From assembly GCA_039794245.1 (NCBI GenBank), contig JBDIVS010000003.1, positions 121,270-185,269 of the forward strand: a stretch of DNA of 64,000 bases, in the 5' to 3' direction. Each line of letters starts with the position of its first letter. The first letter of the stretch is position 1. A model generated the notes under the pieces. It ran no database searches. It was not told where the DNA came from and saw nothing but the letters and a program-made list of their open reading frames with translations. Made by a program: the position numbers and the translations under genes. Below are positions 51,459 to 60,506 of the stretch, piece after piece. This DNA is from DAITQM01 sp039794245 (GTDB taxonomy: Bacteria > Pseudomonadota > Gammaproteobacteria > Xanthomonadales > Wenzhouxiangellaceae).

Positions 51459-54400
51459 ATGCGCGCCCCGTCACTCCCCGACCTGTTCGACCAGCCGGCC
51501 GCGGCGGCGGACGGCGACTGGCCGGCGGCCGAGCGCTTCCCGCTGAACCACGGGCGGGTGACCGCCGGGGCGACGATCGTCGCCGATCTTTTAACCTCGC
51601 CCAACCCGCTGATCGTCACCGGCTACGCCGCGCTCGACCGGCTGATCGACCTGATCGCCGGGCTCGTTACCGCGAAATGGGAGGGTGAAAAACCGGCAGG
51701 CGCACCCAGGCTTCGCCTCCTCATCGGTGCCGAACCTTATCCTGCGGCCCGCCGCCGTTATCCCCTGGGCGGCGAACTGCCGGCGGAAATCGCGGCCTAC
51801 TGGCTGAAACGCGGCATCTCCCTGGCCCACGGCGCCAAGCTGGTGCTCGCCATCGAGCACCTCCGCCACGGCCGGGTGGAGGTGCGCTACGGCGGCACCG
51901 CCGAGCGCCGCCTGCACGCCAAGATCTATCTCGGCGAGCACGCCGTCACCCTAGGTTCGAGCAATTTTTCCGCCGCCGGTCTGAGCCGTCATTTCGAGGC
52001 CAACGCCCGATTCAGCCGCCGCCGCGAGTCGGCCCGTTACCGCGAAGCCGCCATGATCGCCGAACGCTTCTGGGAACAGGGCCGGCCTTACTGCGAGGGG
52101 CTGATTGCCTTGCTCACCCGGCTGCTGCGCACCTGCGACTGGCGCGAAGCGCTGGCCTTCGCCGTGCGCGAGATCCTGGAAGGCGGGTTCGTCGAACCTT
52201 TCCTGAAATCCGACTTTGCCGGCAGCCGGCCTGACCTGTGGCCGTCACAGCGCCAGGGCATCGCCCAGGCGCTTTACATTCTCGCCAATCAGGGCAGCGT
52301 GCTGATCGCCGATGCAACCGGCTCGGGCAAAACCCGGATGGGCGTCCACCTGGCCGGCGCCAAGCTGCAGGAAATCATCGCCGGCAACCGGCTGCGCCGC
52401 GGCCGCAGTCTGCTCGTCTGCCCGCCGGCGGTGCGCGACACCTGGCTCAGGGAAAGCCTCAACGCCGGCGTCGGGCTCGACATCCACTCCCACGGCAGCC
52501 TGAGCAGCCGCCGCGCGCGGGGCCACGAAATGACCGTCGAGCGCCTGCGCCGGGCGCAATTGTTGATGGTCGATGAAGGACACAATTTCCTGAACCTCAA
52601 CTCGCAAAGGACGCAGCAATTACTGCGCAACATGGCCGATCACGTCGTGCTCTTCACGGCGACGCCGATCAACCGCGGCGCCGGCGATCTGTTGCGCATC
52701 GCCGACATGCTCGGCGCCGACAACCTCGAATCCTCGGCACTACGCTCTTTCTCGCGGCTGCTCGGCCGGCGCACCGCGACGCACGTGCTCGGCGACGACG
52801 AGCGCGACATACTGCGCCACGAGATCGCCCGCTTCACGGTGCGCCGCACCAAGTCGATGCTGAACCGGATGATCGACCGGGATCCCGAATCGTACACCGA
52901 CGCCGCCGGGCGGCAGTGCCGATTTCCGCGGCACAAGGCGCACCCCTACCCGCTCGGCGAGCCTGCCGCCGACCGCCGACTGGCGGCGCGGATCCGGGCG
53001 CTGGCCGGCGACCTCAAGGCCGTCACCCACTTCCGCCAGACCGTTCGATTGCCGCCGAGTCTCGCCCGCCGCGGCGTCAATCCCGAGCGCTATCTCGCGG
53101 CCCGGCTGTTGTCGGCCCGGCGGCTGGCGCAATACATGGTGATGCGCGCTCTGCGCTCGTCGCGCGCCGCCCTGGTCGAGCATCTGGCCGGCACCGCGGC
53201 GGCCGCCGCCGAATACCACCTGGGACACTGGCGCAAAACGGCGGCGACCGGCGACATGATCGGCCAGTTGCCGGAACTGGCCGGCCGGCCGCCGGAATGG
53301 CGCCTGGCCGCCGCCGCGCCCGACTGGCTGAGCGACCCCGAAGCGCACCGCGCGGCGTGTGCCGCCGATCTCGAGATCTACCGCGAAATCCTCGACCTGG
53401 TGCGCCGCATGTCACCGGCCCGCGAGCAGGCCAAATGCCGCCTGCTCGAAAAACTCGTCGCCGCGCACGGCCTGGTGCTGGCTTTCGACAGCCGGCCGAT
53501 CACGCTCGCCGTGCTGCGCACGCTGCTGCACGCGCCGTCCGGCTGCGAAGTGTTGATCGCCAGCGGCGAAGGCGGCGCCGAACGGCGCGCCGTACTCGAT
53601 CACTTCGCCCCCACCTCACGCCGCAAAGGCGTCATCGCGCTGTGTTCCGACAGCCTGGCCGAAGGCGTCAACCTGCAGGCGGCGAAAGTGATGGTCCACC
53701 TTGACATGCCGAGCGTCGTGCGCATCGCCGAACAGCGCGTCGGGCGGGTGGACCGCCTCGACAGCCCGCACGGCGAAATCGAAGCGTGGTGGCCGGATGA
53801 TGCCGCCGAATTCGCGCTGTCGTCGGACGAGCACTTCATCGAGCGCTACGAAACCGTCGAACACCTGCTCGGCTCGAACATGCCCCTGCCCGAGACGCTG
53901 GCGGCAGAGCGTACCGAAGTAACGACTTTGACCGCCGGCGAACAAATCGCCGCCTTCGAAAAAGCCCAACAACTGCCGCCGTGGGACGGCATCGAAGATG
54001 CGTTCCAGCCGGTCCGGGGACTGATCGAAGGCCCCGAAACCCTACTGGCCGCCGGCGAATACACCGCCTTCTGCCGGCGATGCGACCTGCCACGGACGAT
54101 GATCAGCCTGCTCGCCACCCCCGAGTCGTGGGGATTGTTCTGCATGCGGGGCAGTTACGATGTGCCGCGTTGGATCCTGCTGCCCGGCCTTACCGCCGAA
54201 CCACTCACCGATTTCGCCAGCATCGCCGCCGAATTGCGCCGCCACCTTGTTGTCGATCCCGAATGTGCCGTGCTGAACGAGCAAAGCGAACGGCGCCTCA
54301 ACGCGTACCTGATCCGGCTGGCGGCCCTCGAACGGGCGCTGCTGCCGCGCCGCAAGCAGCGGGCCCTCGACGAGCTGGAACGGGCCGTCGAAACCTGGAT

Positions 54401-54728
54401 GAACAACGCCGCAGCCGAAAAGCGTGCCCGCGCCGTCAACCGCTACCACCGGCTCCTGAATGCGCTCCGTCGCCGACCGGCGGCCGGCTGGCTGCCGGAC
54501 TGGGACGAAATCGCCACCCGTTGGCTCGACATCATCCGCCCGCTGTGGTACGAACGCCTCGCCGGCAAACACCACCGGCCGCTGTTACTGCGCGACATCC
54601 GCCGCGACCTGGCCGCCGGCGAAGAACGGCTCGGCCAGGAACTCAAGGCCGCATTGCTCGATGACTTCCCGCGCCAACAGCCGACCGGCGAACGGATCAT
54701 CGCCGCGCTTATCGGCGTCGGACGTTGA
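51459..54728 (+). CDS. Phospholipase-D-like nuclease / SNF2-type helicase fusion
   Basis: 1089 residues with the start at ATG 51459 (ATG 51450 and one at 51342 also fit the frame). An N-terminal PLD-like domain carries HAKIYLGEHAVTLGSSNFS at about 153-171: the HxK is intact, but the Asp of the HKD motif is Glu, and only one copy is visible. The SF2 helicase core follows: Walker A ADATGSGKTR (about 284-293), DEGHNF (372), TATPINR (about 400), and the C-terminal RecA-like lobe with SDSLAEGVNLQ and EQRVGRVDRLDS (about 758-768). The last ~300 residues are of unknown fold. Such PLD-helicase fusions occur among restriction- and defence-type proteins. Confidence 0.82.
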   Translation: MRAPSLPDLFDQPAAAADGDWPAAERFPLNHGRVTAGATIVADLLTSPNPLIVTGYAALDRLIDLIAGLVTAKWEGEKPAGAPRLRLLIGAEPYPAARRRYPLGGELPAEIAAYWLKRGISLAHGAKLVLAIEHLRHGRVEVRYGGTAERRLHAKIYLGEHAVTLGSSNFSAAGLSRHFEANARFSRRRESARYREAAMIAERFWEQGRPYCEGLIALLTRLLRTCDWREALAFAVREILEGGFVEPFLKSDFAGSRPDLWPSQRQGIAQALYILANQGSVLIADATGSGKTRMGVHLAGAKLQEIIAGNRLRRGRSLLVCPPAVRDTWLRESLNAGVGLDIHSHGSLSSRRARGHEMTVERLRRAQLLMVDEGHNFLNLNSQRTQQLLRNMADHVVLFTATPINRGAGDLLRIADMLGADNLESSALRSFSRLLGRRTATHVLGDDERDILRHEIARFTVRRTKSMLNRMIDRDPESYTDAAGRQCRFPRHKAHPYPLGEPAADRRLAARIRALAGDLKAVTHFRQTVRLPPSLARRGVNPERYLAARLLSARRLAQYMVMRALRSSRAALVEHLAGTAAAAAEYHLGHWRKTAATGDMIGQLPELAGRPPEWRLAAAAPDWLSDPEAHRAACAADLEIYREILDLVRRMSPAREQAKCRLLEKLVAAHGLVLAFDSRPITLAVLRTLLHAPSGCEVLIASGEGGAERRAVLDHFAPTSRRKGVIALCSDSLAEGVNLQAAKVMVHLDMPSVVRIAEQRVGRVDRLDSPHGEIEAWWPDDAAEFALSSDEHFIERYETVEHLLGSNMPLPETLAAERTEVTTLTAGEQIAAFEKAQQLPPWDGIEDAFQPVRGLIEGPETLLAAGEYTAFCRRCDLPRTMISLLATPESWGLFCMRGSYDVPRWILLPGLTAEPLTDFASIAAELRRHLVVDPECAVLNEQSERRLNAYLIRLAALERALLPRRKQRALDELERAVETWMNNAAAEKRARAVNRYHRLLNALRRRPAAGWLPDWDEIATRWLDIIRPLWYERLAGKHHRPLLLRDIRRDLAAGEERLGQELKAALLDDFPRQQPTGERIIAALIGVGR

Positions 54729-54801
54729 GTGCCACAGGCCCACCCTGTGCCAGCGCCCTGTTCCCCCGCCAGTCGTTTCTTCCACCGCGAAAAAGCCGGA
54801 A

Positions 54802-55359
54802 CTACGGCAAATCCATAATTACAACAAAAGAAAAATATAGCGCTGCCGAAACAAAAACCATTGCGATGTGGGCCCCTCTTTTCTTGTTGAACATCATGAA
54901 AATCAGACAGGCAATAAAAATTAAACGCACAAAATTCTCAGAACCGAAAAATCTTTCACTGCCCCCCAATAGACGCAGTACTTGCTTTTCCACGAAGATA
55001 AATAATATGCTTCCGAAAAACCATGGAGCGACTTTGATATAGTGAGCTTTAAGATCTAATTTCCCTTCTTCCGGCAGATCCGGTGTTAATAACGATGCCT
55101 GGATATAAAGGATAACCGCCAAGAAAAGCGAATCGAGGTATTCAATGTATGTAATATCTACAGCATCAACATCATTTGCATAGGACCACCAACTACGAGC
55201 CATAAAAAGGAAAGCTAAAAGAGACCATCCTGGTATCAGCCAATCCATTTTTACACGTTTACGGCTATATAGATACGTGCTGTTCCTGTCAAAATAACGG
55301 GCAATCGCAAGCCCGTACAAAATAGACATCAATACCAGAAGTTGACTCACATCCGCCAT
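54802..55359 (-). CDS. Small six-helix membrane protein, AT-rich (transferred gene)
   Basis: 185 residues, unknown family. About six transmembrane segments: LLVLMSILYGLAIARYF, WLIPGWSLLAFLFMARSWW, YIEYLDSLFLAVILYIQASLL, VAPWFFGSILFIFVEKQVL, FVRLIFIACLIFMMF and IAMVFVSAALYFSFVVIMDL. The WSLLAFLFMARSWW segment resembles a widespread uncharacterised group of small membrane proteins, by memory only. Base composition is strikingly AT-rich (about 40% G+C by eye) against the GC-rich neighbours, indicating transfer. A MITE end lies 8 bp upstream and the helicase gene ends 73 bp beyond its stop. Confidence 0.7.
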   Translation of the reverse strand: MADVSQLLVLMSILYGLAIARYFDRNSTYLYSRKRVKMDWLIPGWSLLAFLFMARSWWSYANDVDAVDITYIEYLDSLFLAVILYIQASLLTPDLPEEGKLDLKAHYIKVAPWFFGSILFIFVEKQVLRLLGGSERFFGSENFVRLIFIACLIFMMFNKKRGAHIAMVFVSAALYFSFVVIMDLP

Positions 55360-55366
55360 AATTTAA

Positions 55367-55403
55367 CCCAACTGTTGCATAAATTCCCGGAATTCCCGGT
55401 CAA
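55367..55403. mobile_element. Solitary MITE end
   Basis: Matches the inner sequence of the right end of copy 2 over about 37 bases (tip, AATTCCCGGAATTC, CGGTCAAG). The other terminus is missing, so it is a truncated copy. Confidence 0.75.
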
Positions 55404-55667
55404 GCCCCTGCACCCCAAAAGTGCCTTTGGCTGATACCGCCGCCGCGCCGACTACAGCACCATAGCGCCAGGACTTACCCCCCACCCCGCGCGCGGTAAG
55501 CTGTCATTCTACGCCGTTATTTCCTGATGCGGTCGATATCGGACAATAGAGGGTTGGCGGGGAATTTCTGTTTCCGGATTCAGGGGGTGAGTTTTTCGAC
55601 TTTGCTGGCCAGATGGTGGCTGATGCGCTGGAGGACATCGACCGGAACGACTCGGCCGAGCCCACCA

Positions 55668-55716
55668 GGCCGCATTGCTCGATGACTTTCCGCGCCAGCA
55701 GCCGGTCGACAAACGG
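55668..55716 (+). pseudogene. Duplicated scrap of the helicase 3' end
   Basis: 49 bases match 54647-54695 in the PLD-helicase gene at 43 positions, including the codons for LLDDFPRQQP. Similarity fades upstream (55630-55667) and ends downstream. It reads as the worn 3' end of a second, mostly deleted helicase copy. Confidence 0.7.
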
Positions 55717-55801
55717 TTCACGCGGGACCAGGCGAGGCGCTGGCCCAAGCCGGGCAACGTCGCTGATCAATACCAGCGCCGGGGCGGCCTGCGGACCGCC
55801 C

Positions 55802-56650
55802 TCAACGCAGCGCGCGGCGGTGGACGCTGTGGTCGGGCGAGATGTGGACGACGTGGTTGGCTGGGATGAGTTCCCAGCCGGGATCGGTGCTGAGCGGCTC
55901 GGAGCTGATCAGTACGCTACTCTCGCCGGCCGCCGGGTCGAGCATCCGGCAAGTGCCCTGCTCGCAGGCGTAACGCCGGCCGACGTTGAGGTAAAGCGTA
56001 TCGACGTAGTCGTCATCGCTGCTGAAGCGGCAGGTGGCGGCCGAGCGGCCGTCGCAGAGCACCATATTCAGGTAATTGTGGCTGCCCGGGGCGTGGCGGG
56101 CGGTCAAGTCGAGCACCTCGGCGATCGTGCTTTCGAGGGCATCGGCCAGATCGGCGCACGTCGTCCTGCCCTCCTTGCCACGCAACCTCTCCATCAGCAG
56201 GGCGAAAAAGTGTTCGCTGTCGGTCGTGCCGCGGACGCTGGCGAAACCGGCGTCGCTCAGCCGTTCCATCAGCGGCCGGCGCAGGCGGTCGAAACCGTCG
56301 ATATTGCCGTTGTGCATGAAACTGAACGGCCCGCAGCGAAACGGGTGGCAGTTGTTCTCGTTGATCTCGCGGCCCTGGGTCGCGGCGCGGACGTGGGCCA
56401 GGATACAGCAGCTTTGCGTGACGCGCGCCAGGTCGGCGAGATTGGCGTTGCTCCACGCCGGCGTCACCGAGCGGAAGCGCGCCGGCGAGGCGTGGTCATC
56501 GACATACCAGGCGACGCCGAAACCGTCGCCGTTCAGCGGCTCCTCGCGTTCCTTGGCGTTATAACTCTGATTGATCAGCGAGTGCGCCGGCTCGGTGAGT
56601 AGCGCGGCCAGGGTGAGCGGCTTGCCGAGATAAAAGGTGAAGCGGCACAT
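55802..56650 (-). CDS. Class II glutamine amidotransferase (EgtC/YafJ-like)
   Basis: 282 residues with the N-terminal nucleophile Cys2 (MCRFTFYLG). GDGFGVAWY, CILAHVRAATQG, NCHPFRCGPFSFMHNGNIDGF and GTTDSEHFFALLMERL are hallmarks of class II (Ntn) glutaminase domains. Such stand-alone proteins include EgtC of ergothioneine synthesis and YafJ, but no ergothioneine genes are near, so the substrate is unknown. Independent unit, divergent from typA. Confidence 0.85.
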   Translation of the reverse strand: MCRFTFYLGKPLTLAALLTEPAHSLINQSYNAKEREEPLNGDGFGVAWYVDDHASPARFRSVTPAWSNANLADLARVTQSCCILAHVRAATQGREINENNCHPFRCGPFSFMHNGNIDGFDRLRRPLMERLSDAGFASVRGTTDSEHFFALLMERLRGKEGRTTCADLADALESTIAEVLDLTARHAPGSHNYLNMVLCDGRSAATCRFSSDDDYVDTLYLNVGRRYACEQGTCRMLDPAAGESSVLISSEPLSTDPGWELIPANHVVHISPDHSVHRRALR

Positions 56651-56872
56651 GGTCGTCTCCGTGTTCGGCTCCCCAACCCCACACCGGCAATCATACAGCC
56701 GAACGGCCCGCTGTACCGGGCACAGCGGCTCAGGGACGGCATCGTCAAACACGTGCCGTGACGGCCCAGGCGGCAATGCCGGGCACCCCGCCTGGCCGGC
56801 GGCGGGTGCGCCGGCATGGTAGAATATGCGGTCATATAGCAGCCCATCAGCCCGCCCGGCAGGCCTTTCCCG

Positions 56873-58702
56873 ATGCCCCCCTCCCTGCGTAATATCGCGA
56901 TCATCGCGCACGTCGATCACGGCAAAACGACGCTGGTCGATCAACTTTTGCGCCAATCCGGCACCCTCGACCTCAGAGCCGAGGACGGCGAGCGGTTGAT
57001 GGATTCGGGCGCCCTGGAAAAAGAGCGCGGCATCACGATTCTGGCCAAGAACACGGCCATCACCTGGCACGACGGCACGCAGGCGTGGCGCATCAATATC
57101 GTCGATACCCCCGGCCACGCCGATTTCGGCGGCGAGGTCGAGCGCGTGCTGTCGATGGTCGATTCGGCGCTGCTTTTGGTCGATGCGGTGGACGGGCCGA
57201 TGCCGCAGACCCGCTTTGTGACGCAAAAAGCCTTCGCCCTCGGTTTTAGGCCGATCGTCGTGATCAACAAGATCGACCGCGACGGGGCGCGGCCCGAGTG
57301 GGTGCTGAACCAGACGTTCGACCTGTTCGCGGCGCTCGGCGCGAACGACGAGCAGCTCGATTTCCCGGTGATTTACGCTTCCGCGCTGCACGGCTACGCG
57401 AGCGAGGATCCGGCGGCCCGCAACGGCAACATGACGCCGCTGTTCGCCGCCATCGTCAAACACACGCCGCCGCCGGCAGTGGACCGCGACGGGCCGTTCC
57501 AGATGCGGATCAGCGCCCTCGATTATTCGACTTACGTTGGGCTGATCGGCATCGGCCGTATCCAGCGCGGCACGGCGCGCAGCAATATGCCGGTGACGGT
57601 CATCGACCGCGCCGGCGGCCGCCGCCAGGGACGGATTTTGCAATTGTTCGGTTTCCATGGGCTCAAGCGGTGCGAGACGGCAACCGCTACCGCCGGCGAT
57701 ATCGTCGCGGTCACCGGCCTCGAAACGCTCGATATCTCCGATACGATCTGCGCTCGCGATTGCGTCGAGGCGCTGCCCCCGCTTGTCGTTGACGAACCGA
57801 CGATCAGCATGATCTTCAGGGTCAACGATTCGCCGTTTGCCGGCCGCGAGGGCCGCTTTCTGACCAGCCGCCAACTGCGCGAGCGGTTGTGGCGCGAGGC
57901 GACGCACAATGTCGCGTTGCGCGTCGAGGAAACCGCCGAGGCCGAAAAATTCCGGGTCTTGGGGCGCGGCGAACTGCACCTTTCGGTGCTGATCGAAACG
58001 ATGCGCCGCGAAGGATACGAACTGGCTGTATCGCGCCCCGAGGTGGTGGTGCGGCAAAGCGAACAGGGCGCGCAGGAACCCTGGGAATGCCTGATCGTCG
58101 ATCTGCCGGATACGGCGCAGGGCAAGGTCATGGAAGCGCTCGGCACGCGGCGCGGCGAACTGCGCGACATGGCAAGCGACGGCAAGGGCCGGGTCCGGCT
58201 GGATTATCTGATTCCGGCGCGCGGCCTGATCGGCTTCCAGAGCGAATTCCGCACCCTGACCTCGGGCGCCGGCATCATGCACCACGTTTTCGATCATTGG
58301 GGGCCGCACCGCGAGGGGGCGATCGCACCGCGCCTGAGCGGCGTCATGATCAGCAACGCCGCCGGCCGGGCCCTGCCTTACGCCTTGTTCAATCTGCAAG
58401 AGCGCGGCCGGCTGTTCACGGCGCCCGGCGACGAGGTTTACGAGGGCCAGATCGTCGGCATCCACAGCCGCGACAACGATTTGACGGTCAACCCGCTGAA
58501 GGGCAAGCAACTGACCAATATCCGCGCCGCCGGCAAGGACGACAACGTGCTGCTCACCCCGGCGCTGCGCCTGTCGCTGGAACAGGCGCTGGAATTCATC
58601 GCCGACGATGAGTTGCTCGAAGTCACTCCGGCGGCGTTGCGCCTGCGCAAGAAACACCTGAAGGAGCACGAGCGCCGCCGCGCGGCGCGCGCGGTCGCCT
58701 GA
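56873..58702 (+). CDS. typA: GTP-binding protein TypA/BipA
   Basis: Ribosome-associated translational GTPase needed for cold growth, stress and 50S assembly. It has 609 residues, standard. G1 AHVDHGKTTLVDQLLRQSG, G3 DTPGHADFGGEVERVL, G4 NKIDRDGARP; the C-terminal LIPARGLIGFQSEFRTLTSGAG and GEVYEGQIVG-like EVYEGQIVGIHSRDNDL are BipA-specific. The -10-like TAGAAT lies at 56819. Confidence 0.97.
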   Translation: MPPSLRNIAIIAHVDHGKTTLVDQLLRQSGTLDLRAEDGERLMDSGALEKERGITILAKNTAITWHDGTQAWRINIVDTPGHADFGGEVERVLSMVDSALLLVDAVDGPMPQTRFVTQKAFALGFRPIVVINKIDRDGARPEWVLNQTFDLFAALGANDEQLDFPVIYASALHGYASEDPAARNGNMTPLFAAIVKHTPPPAVDRDGPFQMRISALDYSTYVGLIGIGRIQRGTARSNMPVTVIDRAGGRRQGRILQLFGFHGLKRCETATATAGDIVAVTGLETLDISDTICARDCVEALPPLVVDEPTISMIFRVNDSPFAGREGRFLTSRQLRERLWREATHNVALRVEETAEAEKFRVLGRGELHLSVLIETMRREGYELAVSRPEVVVRQSEQGAQEPWECLIVDLPDTAQGKVMEALGTRRGELRDMASDGKGRVRLDYLIPARGLIGFQSEFRTLTSGAGIMHHVFDHWGPHREGAIAPRLSGVMISNAAGRALPYALFNLQERGRLFTAPGDEVYEGQIVGIHSRDNDLTVNPLKGKQLTNIRAAGKDDNVLLTPALRLSLEQALEFIADDELLEVTPAALRLRKKHLKEHERRRAARAVA

Positions 58703-58729
58703 GCCGCCGCTCGGGCGTACAATCGTCCG

Positions 58730-59887
58730 GTGAGTACATCGATCCTTCATGTGCTGTTCGTGATCTTCAGCGGCGCGGCGCTGGTCGCGACACTGGCCCT
58801 TTACGCCCGCCAGGGTCTGATCCTGGCCTACGTCGTGCTCGGCGCGCTGGCCGGCCCGGCGGTGACCGGCCTGATCCCGGACACCGCGCTGACCTCGCAG
58901 ATCGCCGAGATCGGCATCATTTTCCTGCTTTATCTTCTCGGGCTCAACCTCTATCCGCAAAAACTCATGTCCATGCTGCGCCAGGCGCTGGCCGTCACCA
59001 TCTTGAGCAGCCTGGGCGCCGCGGCCCTCGGTTACGCCGCCGGCTGGCTTATCGGCCTGCCGGCGATCGACCGCCTGGTGCTGGCCGCGGCCTTGATGTT
59101 TTCGAGCACCATCCTCGGCCTGAAGCTTTTGCCGACCACCGCCCTGCACCACCGCCACACCGGCGAGATCATCATCTCCGTGCTGCTGCTGCAAGACATC
59201 ATCGCGATCGTCGTGCTGGTGGCGCTGCGCAGCACCGGCGGCACAGCGGTGAACGGCTGGTTACAGGTGCTCGGCCTGCCGATCCTGTTCGCCGCCGCCT
59301 ACATCATGGGCCGCTGGGTACTGCCGCTGCTGCTTACCCGTTTCGACCGCATCCACGAATATCTTTTCCTGCTCGCCCTCGGCTGGTGCCTGGGGATGGC
59401 CGAAGGCGCGGTGTATCTCGGCCTGCCGCACGAAACCGGCGCCTTTATCGCCGGTGTCGCGCTTGCCAGCCATCCGATCAGCCGCTACATCGCCGAAAAT
59501 CTGAAACCGCTGCGCGATTTCTTTCTGGTGATTTTCTTTTTTACGCTCGGCGCGCGCTTCGAACCGCAAGCGGTGCGCCAGGTGCTTGTCCCAGCGCTGG
59601 CACTGGCCGTCGTCGTGTTGGTCGCCAAGCCTCTGCTGTTCGATACGTTGCTCAGGCGCTCCGGCGAAGCGGCGAAATTGAGCCGCGAGATGGGCGTCCG
59701 GCTCGGCCAGATCAGCGAGTTCTCGCTGCTGATCGCCATCGTTGCCCTGGACGCGGCGCTGATCCTGCCGGCCACTTCATATTTGATCCAACTGGCGACG
59801 CTGTTTGCCTTTGCCGCCTCGAGCTTCTGGATCGTGCGCTACTACCCGACTCCGATCGCCGTCGATGAAAAATTGCGGCGTGATTGA
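58730..59887 (+). CDS. Cation:proton antiporter (CPA2/Kef-like)
   Basis: 385 residues with a GTG start and about 12 transmembrane helices. A CPA2 signature is visible: LILAYVVLGALAGP, IAEIGIIFLLYLLGLNL, FSSTILGLKLL, IIISVLLLQDIIAIVVLV (the QD ion-site pair), and GAFIAGVALA. It lacks the RCK/TrkA-N domain of KefB/C, so potassium or sodium exchange is not settled. It lies 27 bp after typA. Confidence 0.88.
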   Translation: MSTSILHVLFVIFSGAALVATLALYARQGLILAYVVLGALAGPAVTGLIPDTALTSQIAEIGIIFLLYLLGLNLYPQKLMSMLRQALAVTILSSLGAAALGYAAGWLIGLPAIDRLVLAAALMFSSTILGLKLLPTTALHHRHTGEIIISVLLLQDIIAIVVLVALRSTGGTAVNGWLQVLGLPILFAAAYIMGRWVLPLLLTRFDRIHEYLFLLALGWCLGMAEGAVYLGLPHETGAFIAGVALASHPISRYIAENLKPLRDFFLVIFFFTLGARFEPQAVRQVLVPALALAVVVLVAKPLLFDTLLRRSGEAAKLSREMGVRLGQISEFSLLIAIVALDAALILPATSYLIQLATLFAFAASSFWIVRYYPTPIAVDEKLRRD

Positions 59888-59904
59888 TTGCACAGGAGAA
59901 TGAC

Positions 59905-60471
59905 ATGAAACTTTACGGCAGCTACACCTCCCCGTTCGTTCGCCATTGCCGGATTGCGCTTGCCGAGTGCAATCTGGCATTCGAATTCGTCACCATCGAT
60001 TACGAACAAAGCGCCCGGCTGTCGCCGACCCGCAAGGTGCCGCTGATCGAGGACGGCGAGCTTACGCTCACCGATTCGACGAGTATCCTGCGCCACATCC
60101 GCGAGCGGGGCGGGCAGCCGTTCTTTCCGTCGCTCGCCGATTTCGATCTCTATCTGATGGCCGACACGGCACTCGACAGCGCGGTGAATCTGTTTTTGCT
60201 GGAAAAGGACGGCGTCACGCCGGAAAAAAGCCCCTATTTGAAGCGCCAGAGCGAGCGCATCACCGGCATTCTTGCGGCCCTCGACAGCGCGGCGGCGGCC
60301 GCCCCGAATCCACTGTACAGCGACGGCCAGTTACGCCTCGGTTGTTTCCTGGGCTGGGCGCTGTTTCGCCAGCGCTTGACCCTCGACGGCTACCCGCACC
60401 TGACGGCGCTGCTCGCCGCGCTCGACCGCTACCCGCCGTTCGCCGCCACCCATCCGGCGCTGAGCGGCTGA
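59905..60471 (+). CDS. Glutathione S-transferase-like protein
   Basis: 188 residues. Thioredoxin-fold N-terminal domain (MKLYGSYTSPFVRHCRIALAE; RKVPLIEDGELTLTDSTSILRHI) with the Ser/Thr-type GSH site, then a helical C-terminal domain. ATG 59905 has AGGAG seven bases upstream. Substrate unknown; may be a small detoxifying or chaperone-type GST. Confidence 0.85.
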   Translation: MKLYGSYTSPFVRHCRIALAECNLAFEFVTIDYEQSARLSPTRKVPLIEDGELTLTDSTSILRHIRERGGQPFFPSLADFDLYLMADTALDSAVNLFLLEKDGVTPEKSPYLKRQSERITGILAALDSAAAAAPNPLYSDGQLRLGCFLGWALFRQRLTLDGYPHLTALLAALDRYPPFAATHPALSG

Positions 60472-60506
60472 TACAATCCGGCTTTGTTCGACTGGCAGGC
60501 CATAGC

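Larger units (their letters stand above)
55360..55801. other. Gene-free stretch with a MITE end and a helicase-gene scrap
   Basis: 442 bp between the AT-rich gene and the amidotransferase gene. The plus strand carries a single MITE end at 55367 (CCCAACTGTTGCATAAATT, then matching the right end of copy 2 to about 55403) with no partner end. Nothing is recognised from 55404 to 55600. Confidence 0.6.

Noticed and set aside
57000..59194. Very long open frame antisense to typA
   Set aside because: High GC removes stops from the antisense frame; the plus-strand typA and antiporter are unmistakable.
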